DNA of 64,000 nt from NCBI GenBank assembly GCA_965199105.1, contig CBDAQO010000002.1, forward strand, positions 186,001 to 250,000. Reading direction: 5' to 3'. The translations under genes and the position numbers were made by a program. Source of the DNA: LMUY01 sp965199105. Lineage in GTDB: Bacteria; Pseudomonadota; Alphaproteobacteria; Acetobacterales; Acetobacteraceae. The notes below the pieces were generated by a model. It was not told the DNA's origin. It saw only the letters and a list, made by a program, of their open reading frames with translations, and ran no database searches. Positions 36,197 to 47,150 of the stretch are shown piece after piece. Positions within the stretch are counted from its first letter, which is position 1, and each line of letters starts with the position of its first letter.

Positions 36197-36826
36197 ATGG
36201 GCTCTAGCTCATCGTGCTCTAGCCGGGTCAAGATCTGCGGCGTGACGACGCCCGAGGTCTACGAGGCAGCCAGCCCCGCCGACTACGTGGGCTTTGTGTT
36301 CTTCCCGCCCTCGCCGCGCGCCCTTTCGCCCGCCGCCGCGCGCGCCCTGATCACCCGCAGCGCGCCGTGCAGCGTGGGCCTGTTCGTGGACCCGACCGAC
36401 CATGCGCTGGAGGACACCCTGGCCACGGTGCCGCTGGACGTGCTGCAGGTGGTGGCCAGCCCCGCCCGCGCCGCCGCCATCCGCACCCGGTTCGGCCGCC
36501 CGGTGTGGCGCGCCGTCGGCATCCACGCCGCCGCCGACCTGCCCGAGGCGCTCGACGGCGCCGATGCGCTGCTGCTGGACGCCAAGGCCCCTGCCGACGC
36601 CACCCGGCCCGGCGGCAACGCCAACGCGTTCGACTGGGCGCTGCTGCGCGAGTGGGCGGCGCCCGGCCCATGGCTGCTGGCGGGCGGGCTGACGCCGGGC
36701 AACGTCGCCGCCGCCATCGCCGCCACCGGCGCGACCGCGGTGGATGTGAGCTCCGGCGTGGAGACCGCGCCCGGCCGCAAGGACCCGGCGCTGGTCGCCG
36801 CCTTCATCCAAGCCGCCCGTATGTGA
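36197..36826 (+). CDS. trpF: Phosphoribosylanthranilate isomerase
   Basis: This is the third step of tryptophan synthesis. The 209 residues have VKICGVTTPE, YVGFVFFPPSPR, VGLFVDPTD, LLAGGLTPGNV and VDVSSGVETAPGRKD. The first eight codons read MGSSSSCS and come from a short repeat-like sequence (GCTCTAG twice, 36201-36222); no clear ribosome site exists and no other start fits. trpB, usually next, is absent; a TlyA-type gene overlaps the stop instead. Confidence 0.93.
   Translation: MGSSSSCSSRVKICGVTTPEVYEAASPADYVGFVFFPPSPRALSPAAARALITRSAPCSVGLFVDPTDHALEDTLATVPLDVLQVVASPARAAAIRTRFGRPVWRAVGIHAAADLPEALDGADALLLDAKAPADATRPGGNANAFDWALLREWAAPGPWLLAGGLTPGNVAAAIAATGATAVDVSSGVETAPGRKDPALVAAFIQAARM
36201..36222. 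repeat. Repeat-family end fragment forming the trpF N-terminus
   Basis: GCTCTAG is repeated with TGCTCTAG nine bases later. The second unit equals the right end of the 105-bp elements at 13935 and 29368. It lies inside the trpF reading frame and encodes the Ser-rich start, so a repeat remnant seems to have been taken into the gene. Confidence 0.4.
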
Positions 36827-37566
36827 AGCCGGTGCGTGCCGACCAATTGCTGCTGGACCGCGGGCTGGTGGAAAGCCGGGCCCGCGGGCAGGCTCTGATC
36901 CTGGCCGGCAAGGTGTTCAGCGGCGAGCGCCGGGTGGACAAGGCAGGCCAGGCCTTGCCGCCGGACAGCCCGCTCGAGGTAAAGGGCCAAGACCACCCCT
37001 GGGTCTCCCGCGGCGGGCTAAAGCTCGCGCATGGGCTGGCGCATTTCGGCCTCTCGCCCGCCGGGCTGCTCTGCCTGGACGTCGGCGCCTCCACCGGCGG
37101 CTTTACCGACGTGCTGCTGGCCGGCGGCGCGGCCCGGGTGATTGCGGTGGACGTGGGCCACGGCCAACTCGCCTGGAAGCTGCGCAACGACCCGCGGGTG
37201 ACGGTTCGGGAGCGCACCAATGCTCGCCATTTGGTGCTCGAGGAGCCGGTCGGCGCCCTGGTGTGCGACGCGAGCTTCATCGGTTTGCGCACCGTGCTGC
37301 CGGCGCCGCTGGCGTGCTGCGCGCCCGGCGCCTGGGCAGTGGCGTTGATCAAGCCGCAATTCGAAGCCGGCCCCGCCAGCGTCGGCAAAGGCGGCGTGGT
37401 GCGCGACCCGGCGGTGCACCAGGCGGTTTGCGACGCCGTCGTGGCCTGGTGGGCGTCGTTGCCCGGCTGGCGCGTGCTGGGCGTGGAACCGAGCCCGATC
37501 ACCGGGCCAGAGGGCAACCGCGAGTTCTTGCTCGGCGCGCAGCAGGTGATCCAGCAGCGCGGCTGA
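36823..37566 (+). CDS. tlyA: TlyA-family S4-domain rRNA methyltransferase
   Basis: The 247 residues start with an S4 RNA-binding domain (RADQLLLDRGLVESRARGQA, then LILAGKVFSG) followed by an FtsJ-like methyltransferase domain with LDVGASTGGFTDVLL and VDVGHGQLAWKLR. TlyA enzymes 2'-O-methylate rRNA cytidines; older annotations call them hemolysins. The start is GTG at 36823 overlapping the trpF stop as GTGA (GTG 36832 also possible). Confidence 0.9.
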   Translation: MKPVRADQLLLDRGLVESRARGQALILAGKVFSGERRVDKAGQALPPDSPLEVKGQDHPWVSRGGLKLAHGLAHFGLSPAGLLCLDVGASTGGFTDVLLAGGAARVIAVDVGHGQLAWKLRNDPRVTVRERTNARHLVLEEPVGALVCDASFIGLRTVLPAPLACCAPGAWAVALIKPQFEAGPASVGKGGVVRDPAVHQAVCDAVVAWWASLPGWRVLGVEPSPITGPEGNREFLLGAQQVIQQRG

Positions 37567-37663
37567 GCGTATTACAAATGTTATCGCACCGCGTGGGTCG
37601 CAGCATGGAACGCGGCAGGGTCTTCTACGCTTAGGACCGCATCATGGGGCCAAACTTCACATC

Positions 37664-40291
37664 ATGAACGATCCTGGCGCGATCGCAGGGTCCTTGCCCG
37701 GCAGCAGCCAAGCGGACATCGACACCGAACAGGCGCGCATCGGCGCCGAGTTGCGCGGCTTGCGCGGCGGCACCGACCCGTTCGTCTCCGCCGTGCGGGC
37801 CACGCGGATGCCGATGATCATCACGAATCCGCGCATCCCGGATAATCCGGTGGTGTTCGCGAACGACGCGTTCTGCCGCCTCACCGGCTACCCGCGCGAG
37901 GAGATCGTGGGGCGCAACTGCCGCTTCCTGCAGGGCCCGGAGACCGATCGCACCACGGTCGACCGCATTCGCGAGGCGGTGCGGCAGTCCAAGCCGATCG
38001 AGATCGACGTCCGCAACCACCGCAAGAACGGGGAGCCGTTCTGGAACCGCCTGCTGCTCGCCCCGGTGCGCGACGGCGGCGGCACGTTGGCGTTCTTCTT
38101 CGCCAGCCAGGTGGACGTGACACTCGAGCGGGAGCGGCTGGCCGGGCTGGAAAGCCACAATGCCGCGCTCATGGCGGAGTTGAGCGACCGGCTGCGCGGC
38201 CAGGAGGAAAGCGAGGCGCGGCTGCGTTTTGCCACCCAAGCCGGCCACCTCGGCATCTGGGAACTGGACCTGCGCACCGGCGAGCTGATGACCTCCGCCA
38301 TCTGCCGCGAGACCTTCGGCCGCGACCCTAATGTCAGCCTCAGCTATGCCGACCTCACCGCCGCCGTGCATCCGCAGAACCGCCCCGAAATGGAGGCGGC
38401 GATCGGCCAGAGCGTGACCACCGGCAGCGATTTCCGGCTCGAGCTGCGGGTAGTGCGGCCGAATGACGGCATCGGCTGGGTGGAGGCCCGCGCGCAGGTG
38501 ATGCGCGCGGATGACGGCACCCCGCTGCGCCTGGCCGGCACCGCGCTCGACATCACCGAGCGCAAGAAGACCGAAGCCAGCAGCCGCGCCCTGCTGCAAT
38601 TGGACGACAACTTCCGCACCTTGGAGACGCCGGCGGAGTTGGCCGGTGCCGCCGCGGGAATCCTGGGCCGCACGCTCGAGGTGAGCCGGGTCGGCTACTG
38701 CACGGTCGACCCGGCGCGCCAGACCCTGCTGGTGGAGCAGGACTGGCACGTGCCCGGCCTGGCACCGCTGTCGGGCGAGTTCCGGCTGGCGGAGTTCGCC
38801 CTGGTGACGGACGCGGCGATGCGCAACGAGCGCGTCGTCGTGACGGACGTCCGCCACGACCCACGCACCGCCGCCCGCGCGGTAGCCCTGGCCGCGCTCG
38901 GCACGCAGGCGTTCATTACCGTTCCGGTCACCGAGCAGGCCGGGCTGGTCGCGCTGCTCTACATCAGCAGCGACACGCCCCGGGAATGGTCCAGCGACAA
39001 ATTCGACTTCATCCGGGAGGTGGCGCTGCGCACCCGCATGGTGGTGGAGCGGCGCCGGGCCGAGCAGGATTTGCGGCGCCTGGCCACCTCGCTGGAAGGC
39101 CAGGTGGCGAGCCGCACGGAGGCGCTGATGGCCACCGAGGCGGCGCTGCGGCAGTCGCAGAAGATGGAGGCGGTGGGCCAACTCACCGGCGGCCTGGCGC
39201 ACGACTTCAACAACCTGCTCACCGGCATCACCGGCAGCCTGGAACTGCTGAAGACGCGTGCCGCGCAGGGCCGGCTGACCGATGTGGACCGTTACGTGAC
39301 CGCAGCCCAAGGTGCCGCCAACCGGGCGGCGGCGCTCACCCACCGCCTGCTCGCCTTTTCGCGCCGGCAGACGCTGGAGCCCAAGCCCACCGAGGTGAAC
39401 GGGCTGGTCACGGGGCTGGAAGAGCTGATCCGGCGCACGATGGGCCCCTCGGTGAGCGTGAAGGTGGCGGGCGCGCGCGGGCTTTGGCGCACCATGGTCG
39501 ACCAGAGCCAGCTCGAGAACGCGCTGCTAAACCTATGCATCAACGCGCGCGACGCCATGCCCGCTGGCGGCCAACTCACCATCAGCACCAGCAACCACCG
39601 GCTGGACGCACACCAAGCCGCCGGGCGGGAGCTGCTTCCGGGCGAGTATGTCGCGCTGAGCGTGAGCGACACCGGGACCGGCATGACCCCGGACGTGATC
39701 GCCAAGGCGTTCGACCCGTTCTTCACCACCAAGCCGATCGGCCAGGGCACCGGGCTGGGCTTGTCGATGATCTACGGCTTTGCCCGCCAATCGGGCGGCC
39801 AGGTGCGCATCACGTCCGAGGTTGGCGTCGGCAGCACGCTCTGCCTCTATCTGCCGCGCCATGTCGGGGCGGTCGAAGCGGTCGAAACCACGGCCGAGCC
39901 GCGCCGCCCGCCGCAAACCGGACGGGGCGAGACCGTGCTCGTGGTCGACGACGAGATGACGGTGCGGATGCTGGTGACCGACATCATGAACGACTTGGGC
40001 TACAACACGATCGAGGCCGCCGACGGCCGCAGCGGGCTCGAGGTGCTGCGGTCCGACCACCATATCGACCTGCTGGTGACCGATGTCGGCTTGCCCGGCG
40101 GCATGAATGGCTGGCAGGTGGCCGAGGCTGGCCGCGCGCTGCGGCCCGACCTGAAGGTGCTGTTCATCACCGGTTACGCCGAGAACACCAAGCTCGGCCA
40201 GGGCGCGCTCGAACTCGGCATGCATATTCTGACCAAGCCGTTTGCGGTAGAAACCTTGGCCAGCCGCATCCGCGAGCTGATCGCCGGGTGA
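37664..40291 (+). CDS. LOV-PAS-GAF hybrid histidine kinase (putative blue-light sensor)
   Basis: The protein has 875 residues, soluble, with no membrane segment. A LOV domain spans about 40-155: the flavin-adduct motif GRNCRFLQG has Cys86 (codon 37919-37921), followed by NHRKNGEPFWN and the FFASQVDVT glutamine. A second PAS (195-310), a GAF domain (320-465), a HisKA with H513 in GGLAHDFNNLL, an ATPase with DTGTGM and GTGLGLSM, and a C-terminal receiver with D807 (VTDVGLPGG) follow. All residues needed for photochemistry and phosphorelay are present. No partner regulator is adjacent, so the output is unknown. Confidence 0.92.
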   Translation: MNDPGAIAGSLPGSSQADIDTEQARIGAELRGLRGGTDPFVSAVRATRMPMIITNPRIPDNPVVFANDAFCRLTGYPREEIVGRNCRFLQGPETDRTTVDRIREAVRQSKPIEIDVRNHRKNGEPFWNRLLLAPVRDGGGTLAFFFASQVDVTLERERLAGLESHNAALMAELSDRLRGQEESEARLRFATQAGHLGIWELDLRTGELMTSAICRETFGRDPNVSLSYADLTAAVHPQNRPEMEAAIGQSVTTGSDFRLELRVVRPNDGIGWVEARAQVMRADDGTPLRLAGTALDITERKKTEASSRALLQLDDNFRTLETPAELAGAAAGILGRTLEVSRVGYCTVDPARQTLLVEQDWHVPGLAPLSGEFRLAEFALVTDAAMRNERVVVTDVRHDPRTAARAVALAALGTQAFITVPVTEQAGLVALLYISSDTPREWSSDKFDFIREVALRTRMVVERRRAEQDLRRLATSLEGQVASRTEALMATEAALRQSQKMEAVGQLTGGLAHDFNNLLTGITGSLELLKTRAAQGRLTDVDRYVTAAQGAANRAAALTHRLLAFSRRQTLEPKPTEVNGLVTGLEELIRRTMGPSVSVKVAGARGLWRTMVDQSQLENALLNLCINARDAMPAGGQLTISTSNHRLDAHQAAGRELLPGEYVALSVSDTGTGMTPDVIAKAFDPFFTTKPIGQGTGLGLSMIYGFARQSGGQVRITSEVGVGSTLCLYLPRHVGAVEAVETTAEPRRPPQTGRGETVLVVDDEMTVRMLVTDIMNDLGYNTIEAADGRSGLEVLRSDHHIDLLVTDVGLPGGMNGWQVAEAGRALRPDLKVLFITGYAENTKLGQGALELGMHILTKPFAVETLASRIRELIAG

Positions 40292-40368
40292 CGCCATCGA
40301 ACCCTAGGGGCAATTTCGGCATGCGGCTCGATCATCCCGGTGCGGCCCTCCAAGCGGCGGGCGGGTAG

Positions 40369-41778
40369 ATGCCAGCCTCGCCCGGCTTCCGTCCCTCGAC
40401 CGCGCATGCGGCACTCGGCGAGGCGTTCTACGACCTGGTGGCGCCGGCCGCCTTTCCGCAGGCCATCCTGCGCCACCGCGACCAGCGCTGGGCGGCGCGG
40501 GTCGGGCTCGAGGGGCTGAGCGAGGCCGAATGGCTGGACGCAATGGCGCGCTTCCACCCCCTGCCCGGCAGCCACCCCGCCCCGCTGGCGCTGCGCTACC
40601 ACGGTCATCAGTTCCGCAGCTACAATCCCGAACTCGGCGACGGTCGCGGCTTCCTCTACGCCCAGTTGCACGACGTGATGGACGGCCGCCTGCTGGACCT
40701 CGGCACCAAGGGCAGCGGCACCACCCCGTGGTCCCGCGCCGGGGACGGCAAGCTCACGCTGAAGGGCGGCGTGCGCGAGGTCTTGGCGACCGAGTTGCTC
40801 GAGGCGCAGGGCGTCTACACCTCCAAGTCGTTGAGCCTGGTGGAGACGGGCGAGAACCTGGTGCGCCACGACGAGCCCTCCCCCACCCGCGGCGCGGTGC
40901 TGGTGCGGCTGAGTCACAGCCACATCCGCATCGGCTCGTTCCAGCGCCAGGCTGCGCTGGCCGACACCGAGGCGCTGCAGCGCCTGCTCGACTACAGCAT
41001 CCGCACCTACCTGCCCGAAGCGTGGCGGGAAGACCTGGCGGAGCGCGCGCCAGCGTTCCTGGCGGTGGTGTGCGGCCGGGTCGCCCGGCTCGGCGGCCAG
41101 TGGATGGCGGCCGGGTTCGTCCACGGCGTGCTGAACACCGATAACATCAACATCACCGGGGAAAGCTTCGACTACGGCCCCTGGCGCTGGCTGCCCAGCT
41201 ACGACCCGGCGTTCACCGCAGCCTATTTCGACGAGAGCGGCCTCTACGCCTATGGCCGCCAGCCGGAAACGCTGCTGTGGAACCTCACCCGGCTGGCGGA
41301 GTGCCTGCTGCCGTTCGCCGACAAGGATGCGCTGATCGCCGCTCTGGAAGGCTTCGGCCCGGCATTCCGGCGCGAGTACGACTGCGCCACGGTCCGCCGC
41401 CTCGGCCTGGCACCCACCGGCGCTGAGGCAGACGGCGCCCTTGCGCAAGCCTGGTGGGCCGGGCTGGCGGAGAGCCAGATGCCGTTCGAACAGGCGTTCT
41501 TCGCCGCGTTCGGGGGGGAGCTGGGCCTCGAATTCGGCGAAGCCTTCGCCCCCGCCAGGGCGCTGCTGGCCGAACGCTCCCGGCCGGGCCGCCCGCGCCA
41601 CGGCTATTTCGCGCAGCCGGCAGCCTGCACGCTGCTGATCGAGGAGGTGGAGGCGATCTGGGCCGCCATCGCCGAGCGCGACGACTGGTCGGTGTTCACC
41701 GCCAAGCTCGAGGCCATCCGCGAGATGGGCCAGGCGCTGGGGCTTGGCATGACGCCGGATTGCAGCAGCCCGGCTTGA
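40369..41778 (+). CDS. selO: Protein adenylyltransferase SelO (YdiU/UPF0061)
   Basis: SelO is a pseudokinase-fold enzyme that transfers AMP to Ser/Thr/Tyr of proteins in redox responses. The 469 residues show RYHGHQFRSYNPELGDGR, GTKGSGTTPWSRAGDGKLTL and the HGVLNTDNINITGESFDYGP core with the catalytic Asp/Asn pair. The ATG at 40369 follows a G-rich leader. Bacterial SelO proteins lack selenocysteine, and none is seen here. Confidence 0.94.
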   Translation: MPASPGFRPSTAHAALGEAFYDLVAPAAFPQAILRHRDQRWAARVGLEGLSEAEWLDAMARFHPLPGSHPAPLALRYHGHQFRSYNPELGDGRGFLYAQLHDVMDGRLLDLGTKGSGTTPWSRAGDGKLTLKGGVREVLATELLEAQGVYTSKSLSLVETGENLVRHDEPSPTRGAVLVRLSHSHIRIGSFQRQAALADTEALQRLLDYSIRTYLPEAWREDLAERAPAFLAVVCGRVARLGGQWMAAGFVHGVLNTDNINITGESFDYGPWRWLPSYDPAFTAAYFDESGLYAYGRQPETLLWNLTRLAECLLPFADKDALIAALEGFGPAFRREYDCATVRRLGLAPTGAEADGALAQAWWAGLAESQMPFEQAFFAAFGGELGLEFGEAFAPARALLAERSRPGRPRHGYFAQPAACTLLIEEVEAIWAAIAERDDWSVFTAKLEAIREMGQALGLGMTPDCSSPA

Positions 41779-41862
41779 CGGCGCGAAACGCAGGGTGAGA
41801 CGGTCGCCCGCACGGCGACGACCAGGCGCGAACCTGGCGGGCCACAGGGAGACCACGTCACC

Positions 41863-43173
41863 ATGAACGACCCGGATGCAGCCATCGTCCGCAAGCTGAC
41901 CTGGCGGCTCATGCCGTTGCTGACCTTCGGCTACTTCGTGGCGGTGCTAGACCGCTCGAACGTGGGCGTGGCGGCACTGACCATGAACCACGATTTGGGC
42001 CTGAGCATGACCGCGTTCGGCGTCGCGGCGGGGATCTTCTTCGTGCCCTACGTGGTGCTGGAGCTGCCCTCCAACCTCGCCTTGGCCCGCTTTGGCGCGC
42101 GGCTGTGGATGGCGCGGATCATGATCACCTGGGGGCTCATTTCGGCGGCGCACGCCCTGGTCTGGAACGCCACCAGCCTCTACGTGGCACGCGCGGCGCT
42201 GGGGGCGGCCGAGGCCGGGTTCGTGCCGGGCGTGATCTTCTACATCACGCTCTGGTTCCCCGCCGCCTATCGCGGCCGCATCATCGCCGCCTTCTTCATC
42301 GGCATCCCGATCGCGCTGGTGTTCGGCTCCCCCGTGTCGGGCCTGCTGCTGGGGTTGGACGGGGTGATGGGCCTGCATGGCTGGCAATGGATCTACCTGC
42401 TGGAGGCGGTGCCGGCGCTGGCCCTGGGCGTCGCCATCCCCTTCCTGCTGCCCAGCAATCCGCAGACCGCCACCTTCCTCACCGACGATGAGCGCACTCG
42501 CCTGGTGCGGCGCCTGGCGCTCGAGCAGCAGGAGCGCAGCGCCGGGCCGCAGCAAACGCTGTGGCGGTCCATCGTCAGCCCGCGCGTGCTGCTGCTGGCG
42601 CTGGCGTATTACGGGCTGACCAACCTCAACGGCGCGATCAGCACGTTCCTGCCACAAATCCTGCGCGAGCTCGGCGGCGTGAGCAACCTGCAGGCCAGCG
42701 CGCTCGCGGCCATCCCGTATGCGTTTGGCGCGGTCGGCATGGTGGTGCTGGGGCGGTTTGCCGACCAGCCGGGGCGGCGTGGCCTGGCCAACTACCTGGC
42801 GCTGGTGATCTCGGCGGTGGGCCTGCTCGCGGCCGCCGCCACCGACGACCCGGCGCTGAAGATGGCCGCCCTATGCTTCGGCGCGTTCGGCGTGTTCGCG
42901 GCCATGCCGGTGTTCTGGGGCCTGCCCACGGCGCTGCTGTCCGGCACCGCGGCGGCGGGCGGCATCGCCTTGGTGAACGCGCTCGGCAATCTCTCCAGCG
43001 TGGTCAACCCGTGGGTGATCGGCATGATTCGCGACTCGACCGGCAGCTTCAACGGCGGCCTGCTCTGGCTGGTGGGCATGGCGGTGATGTCCATCGGTGG
43101 CGTATCGCTCATCCTGTCGCTGTGGGGCAGCAACGCCAATCCCGTCCCCGGAATCCTGAAGGAGGCGCGCTGA
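41863..43173 (+). CDS. MFS transporter, anion:cation symporter family (sugar acid uptake)
   Basis: The 436-residue protein has twelve hydrophobic segments. ACS-type features are LDRSNVGVAALTMNHDLGL, LELPSNLALARFGAR and ARAALGAAEAGFVPGV. The gene overlaps the enolase-superfamily dehydratase by TGATG, so they are co-translated; the transported substrate is probably the acid sugar that enzyme dehydrates. Confidence 0.88.
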   Translation: MNDPDAAIVRKLTWRLMPLLTFGYFVAVLDRSNVGVAALTMNHDLGLSMTAFGVAAGIFFVPYVVLELPSNLALARFGARLWMARIMITWGLISAAHALVWNATSLYVARAALGAAEAGFVPGVIFYITLWFPAAYRGRIIAAFFIGIPIALVFGSPVSGLLLGLDGVMGLHGWQWIYLLEAVPALALGVAIPFLLPSNPQTATFLTDDERTRLVRRLALEQQERSAGPQQTLWRSIVSPRVLLLALAYYGLTNLNGAISTFLPQILRELGGVSNLQASALAAIPYAFGAVGMVVLGRFADQPGRRGLANYLALVISAVGLLAAAATDDPALKMAALCFGAFGVFAAMPVFWGLPTALLSGTAAAGGIALVNALGNLSSVVNPWVIGMIRDSTGSFNGGLLWLVGMAVMSIGGVSLILSLWGSNANPVPGILKEAR

Positions 43174-44369
43174 TGCGCATCACCGCCGTCCGTCTGCGCC
43201 GCCTGACCGGCACGTTGCCAACCCAGTCGCCGATTTGGGAGGACCGCCTGGTCCGCCCGATCGACGTGTACGACGAATACCGCCACCGCTTGGACTTCGA
43301 GGGCGGCGTGCAGGGCGCGGACGGCTTCCGCATCACGACCTTCTTCGTCGACATCGAGACCGATGACGGCGTGACCGGCCGCGCCGGGCCGGTGCCGGAA
43401 GGGGTGGCGTTCATCGTCGCGCGCAGCCTGCGCCGCCTGCTGCTGGGGCAGGACCCGATCGCTGGCGAGAAGCTGTGGGACCAGATGCACCGCTTCATGG
43501 TGCATGGCCGCCAGGGCGACGCGATGCTGGCGATCAGCGCGGTGGATTGCGCGCTGTGGGACTTGCGCGGCAAGTGGCTGGGCCAGCCAGTGTATCGCCT
43601 GCTCGGCGGCCCGACCCGCCCCGCCGTCCCCGCCTATGCCTCCATGCTCGGCTTCGCCGTGCTCGACCCGGCGCGGGTGCGCGAGCGGGCGCTGGAGTTC
43701 AAGGAGGCGGGCTACACCGGGCAGAAATGGTTTTTCCGCCACGGCCCGATGAGCGGCGCCGAGGGCCTGGCCAAGAACGTCGAACTGGTCCGCACCCTGC
43801 GCGAGGCGGTGGGCGAGGACTACGACCTGATGTTCGACTGCTGGCAGGCGATGGATGTGGGCTACGTCGAGCGCCTGGCGGAGCGCATCGCCGAGTACCG
43901 GCCGCGTTGGCTCGAGGAATGCGTGATGCCCGACCGCATCGACAGCTATCGCCGCCTGCGGGACCGGCTCGCCATTCCCTTGGCCGGGGCCGAGCACGAA
44001 TACACGCGTTGGGGCTTCAAGCGCTTCATCGACGCCGGCGCGCTGGATGTGCTGCAGCCAGACATCTACTGGTGCGGCGGCCTGTCCGAGACGCTGAAGA
44101 TCGCCGCATACGCCACCGCCCACGACCTGGTGGTCATCCCGCACGGCCACTCGAGCGGCGCCACGATCCACTTCTCCGTCATCCAGTCGCCGATCCATAC
44201 GCCGATGCAGGAATACCTGGTGAAGTGGAACTCGATCCACCAGCACTTCCTGTTGACGCCGGTGCTGCCGCAGGCCGGCGCCATCCACGCGCCGAGCGAG
44301 CCCGGGTTGGGGATGGAGTTGGACGCCGGGAAGATCGAGACGGAGCACGAGGTGTTCGGGCCGGAGTGA
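43173..44369 (+). CDS. Mandelate racemase/enolase-superfamily acid sugar dehydratase (rhamnonate dehydratase-like)
   Basis: The 398 residues resemble the L-rhamnonate dehydratase subgroup: GQKWFFRHGPMSGAEG, metal-ligand regions LMFDCWQAMDVGY, WLEECVMPD and AGAEHEYTRWG, and the catalytic-histidine strand VIPHGHSSGA. GGAGG (43161-43165) precedes the ATG. Acid sugar specificity differs within the group, so rhamnonate is a suggestion only. A strong terminator follows. Confidence 0.82.
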   Translation: MRITAVRLRRLTGTLPTQSPIWEDRLVRPIDVYDEYRHRLDFEGGVQGADGFRITTFFVDIETDDGVTGRAGPVPEGVAFIVARSLRRLLLGQDPIAGEKLWDQMHRFMVHGRQGDAMLAISAVDCALWDLRGKWLGQPVYRLLGGPTRPAVPAYASMLGFAVLDPARVRERALEFKEAGYTGQKWFFRHGPMSGAEGLAKNVELVRTLREAVGEDYDLMFDCWQAMDVGYVERLAERIAEYRPRWLEECVMPDRIDSYRRLRDRLAIPLAGAEHEYTRWGFKRFIDAGALDVLQPDIYWCGGLSETLKIAAYATAHDLVVIPHGHSSGATIHFSVIQSPIHTPMQEYLVKWNSIHQHFLLTPVLPQAGAIHAPSEPGLGMELDAGKIETEHEVFGPE

Positions 44370-44415
44370 AGCGCCACTCGCAGCGCGTCGCCCCGGCGCC
44401 GCCCCCCTCACCCAA

Positions 44416-44442
44416 CCCTCTCCCAAAGGGAGAGGGCTTTTT
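44416..44442. terminator. Rho-independent terminator between convergent dehydratase and clpB
   Basis: A perfect 9-bp stem CCCTCTCCC/GGGAGAGGG with an AAA loop (44416-44436) is followed by CTTTTTC on the plus strand. It is the clearest intrinsic terminator in the window and ends the MFS-dehydratase operon 47 bases after its stop. For the minus strand (clpB) the trailing sequence lacks a T-run. Confidence 0.88.
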
Positions 44443-44463
44443 CGTTTGGGTGGGGGTGTCGGC

Positions 44464-47046
<2,583 letters not shown>

Positions 47047-47150
47047 TCTGTCCCTCTCACTCAGGCGACAAACGGCTTTGGCACGTCCCTCTAAAGGCGG
47101 CGTGCCGTGGCTAGAACATGGGAACTGGGGAAGCCCCGCTCAAGGCCTCG

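Noticed and set aside
42792..44426. 544-residue minus-strand open frame opposite the MFS/dehydratase pair
   Set aside because: Shadow frame; both plus-strand genes carry family motifs and a proper terminator follows them.
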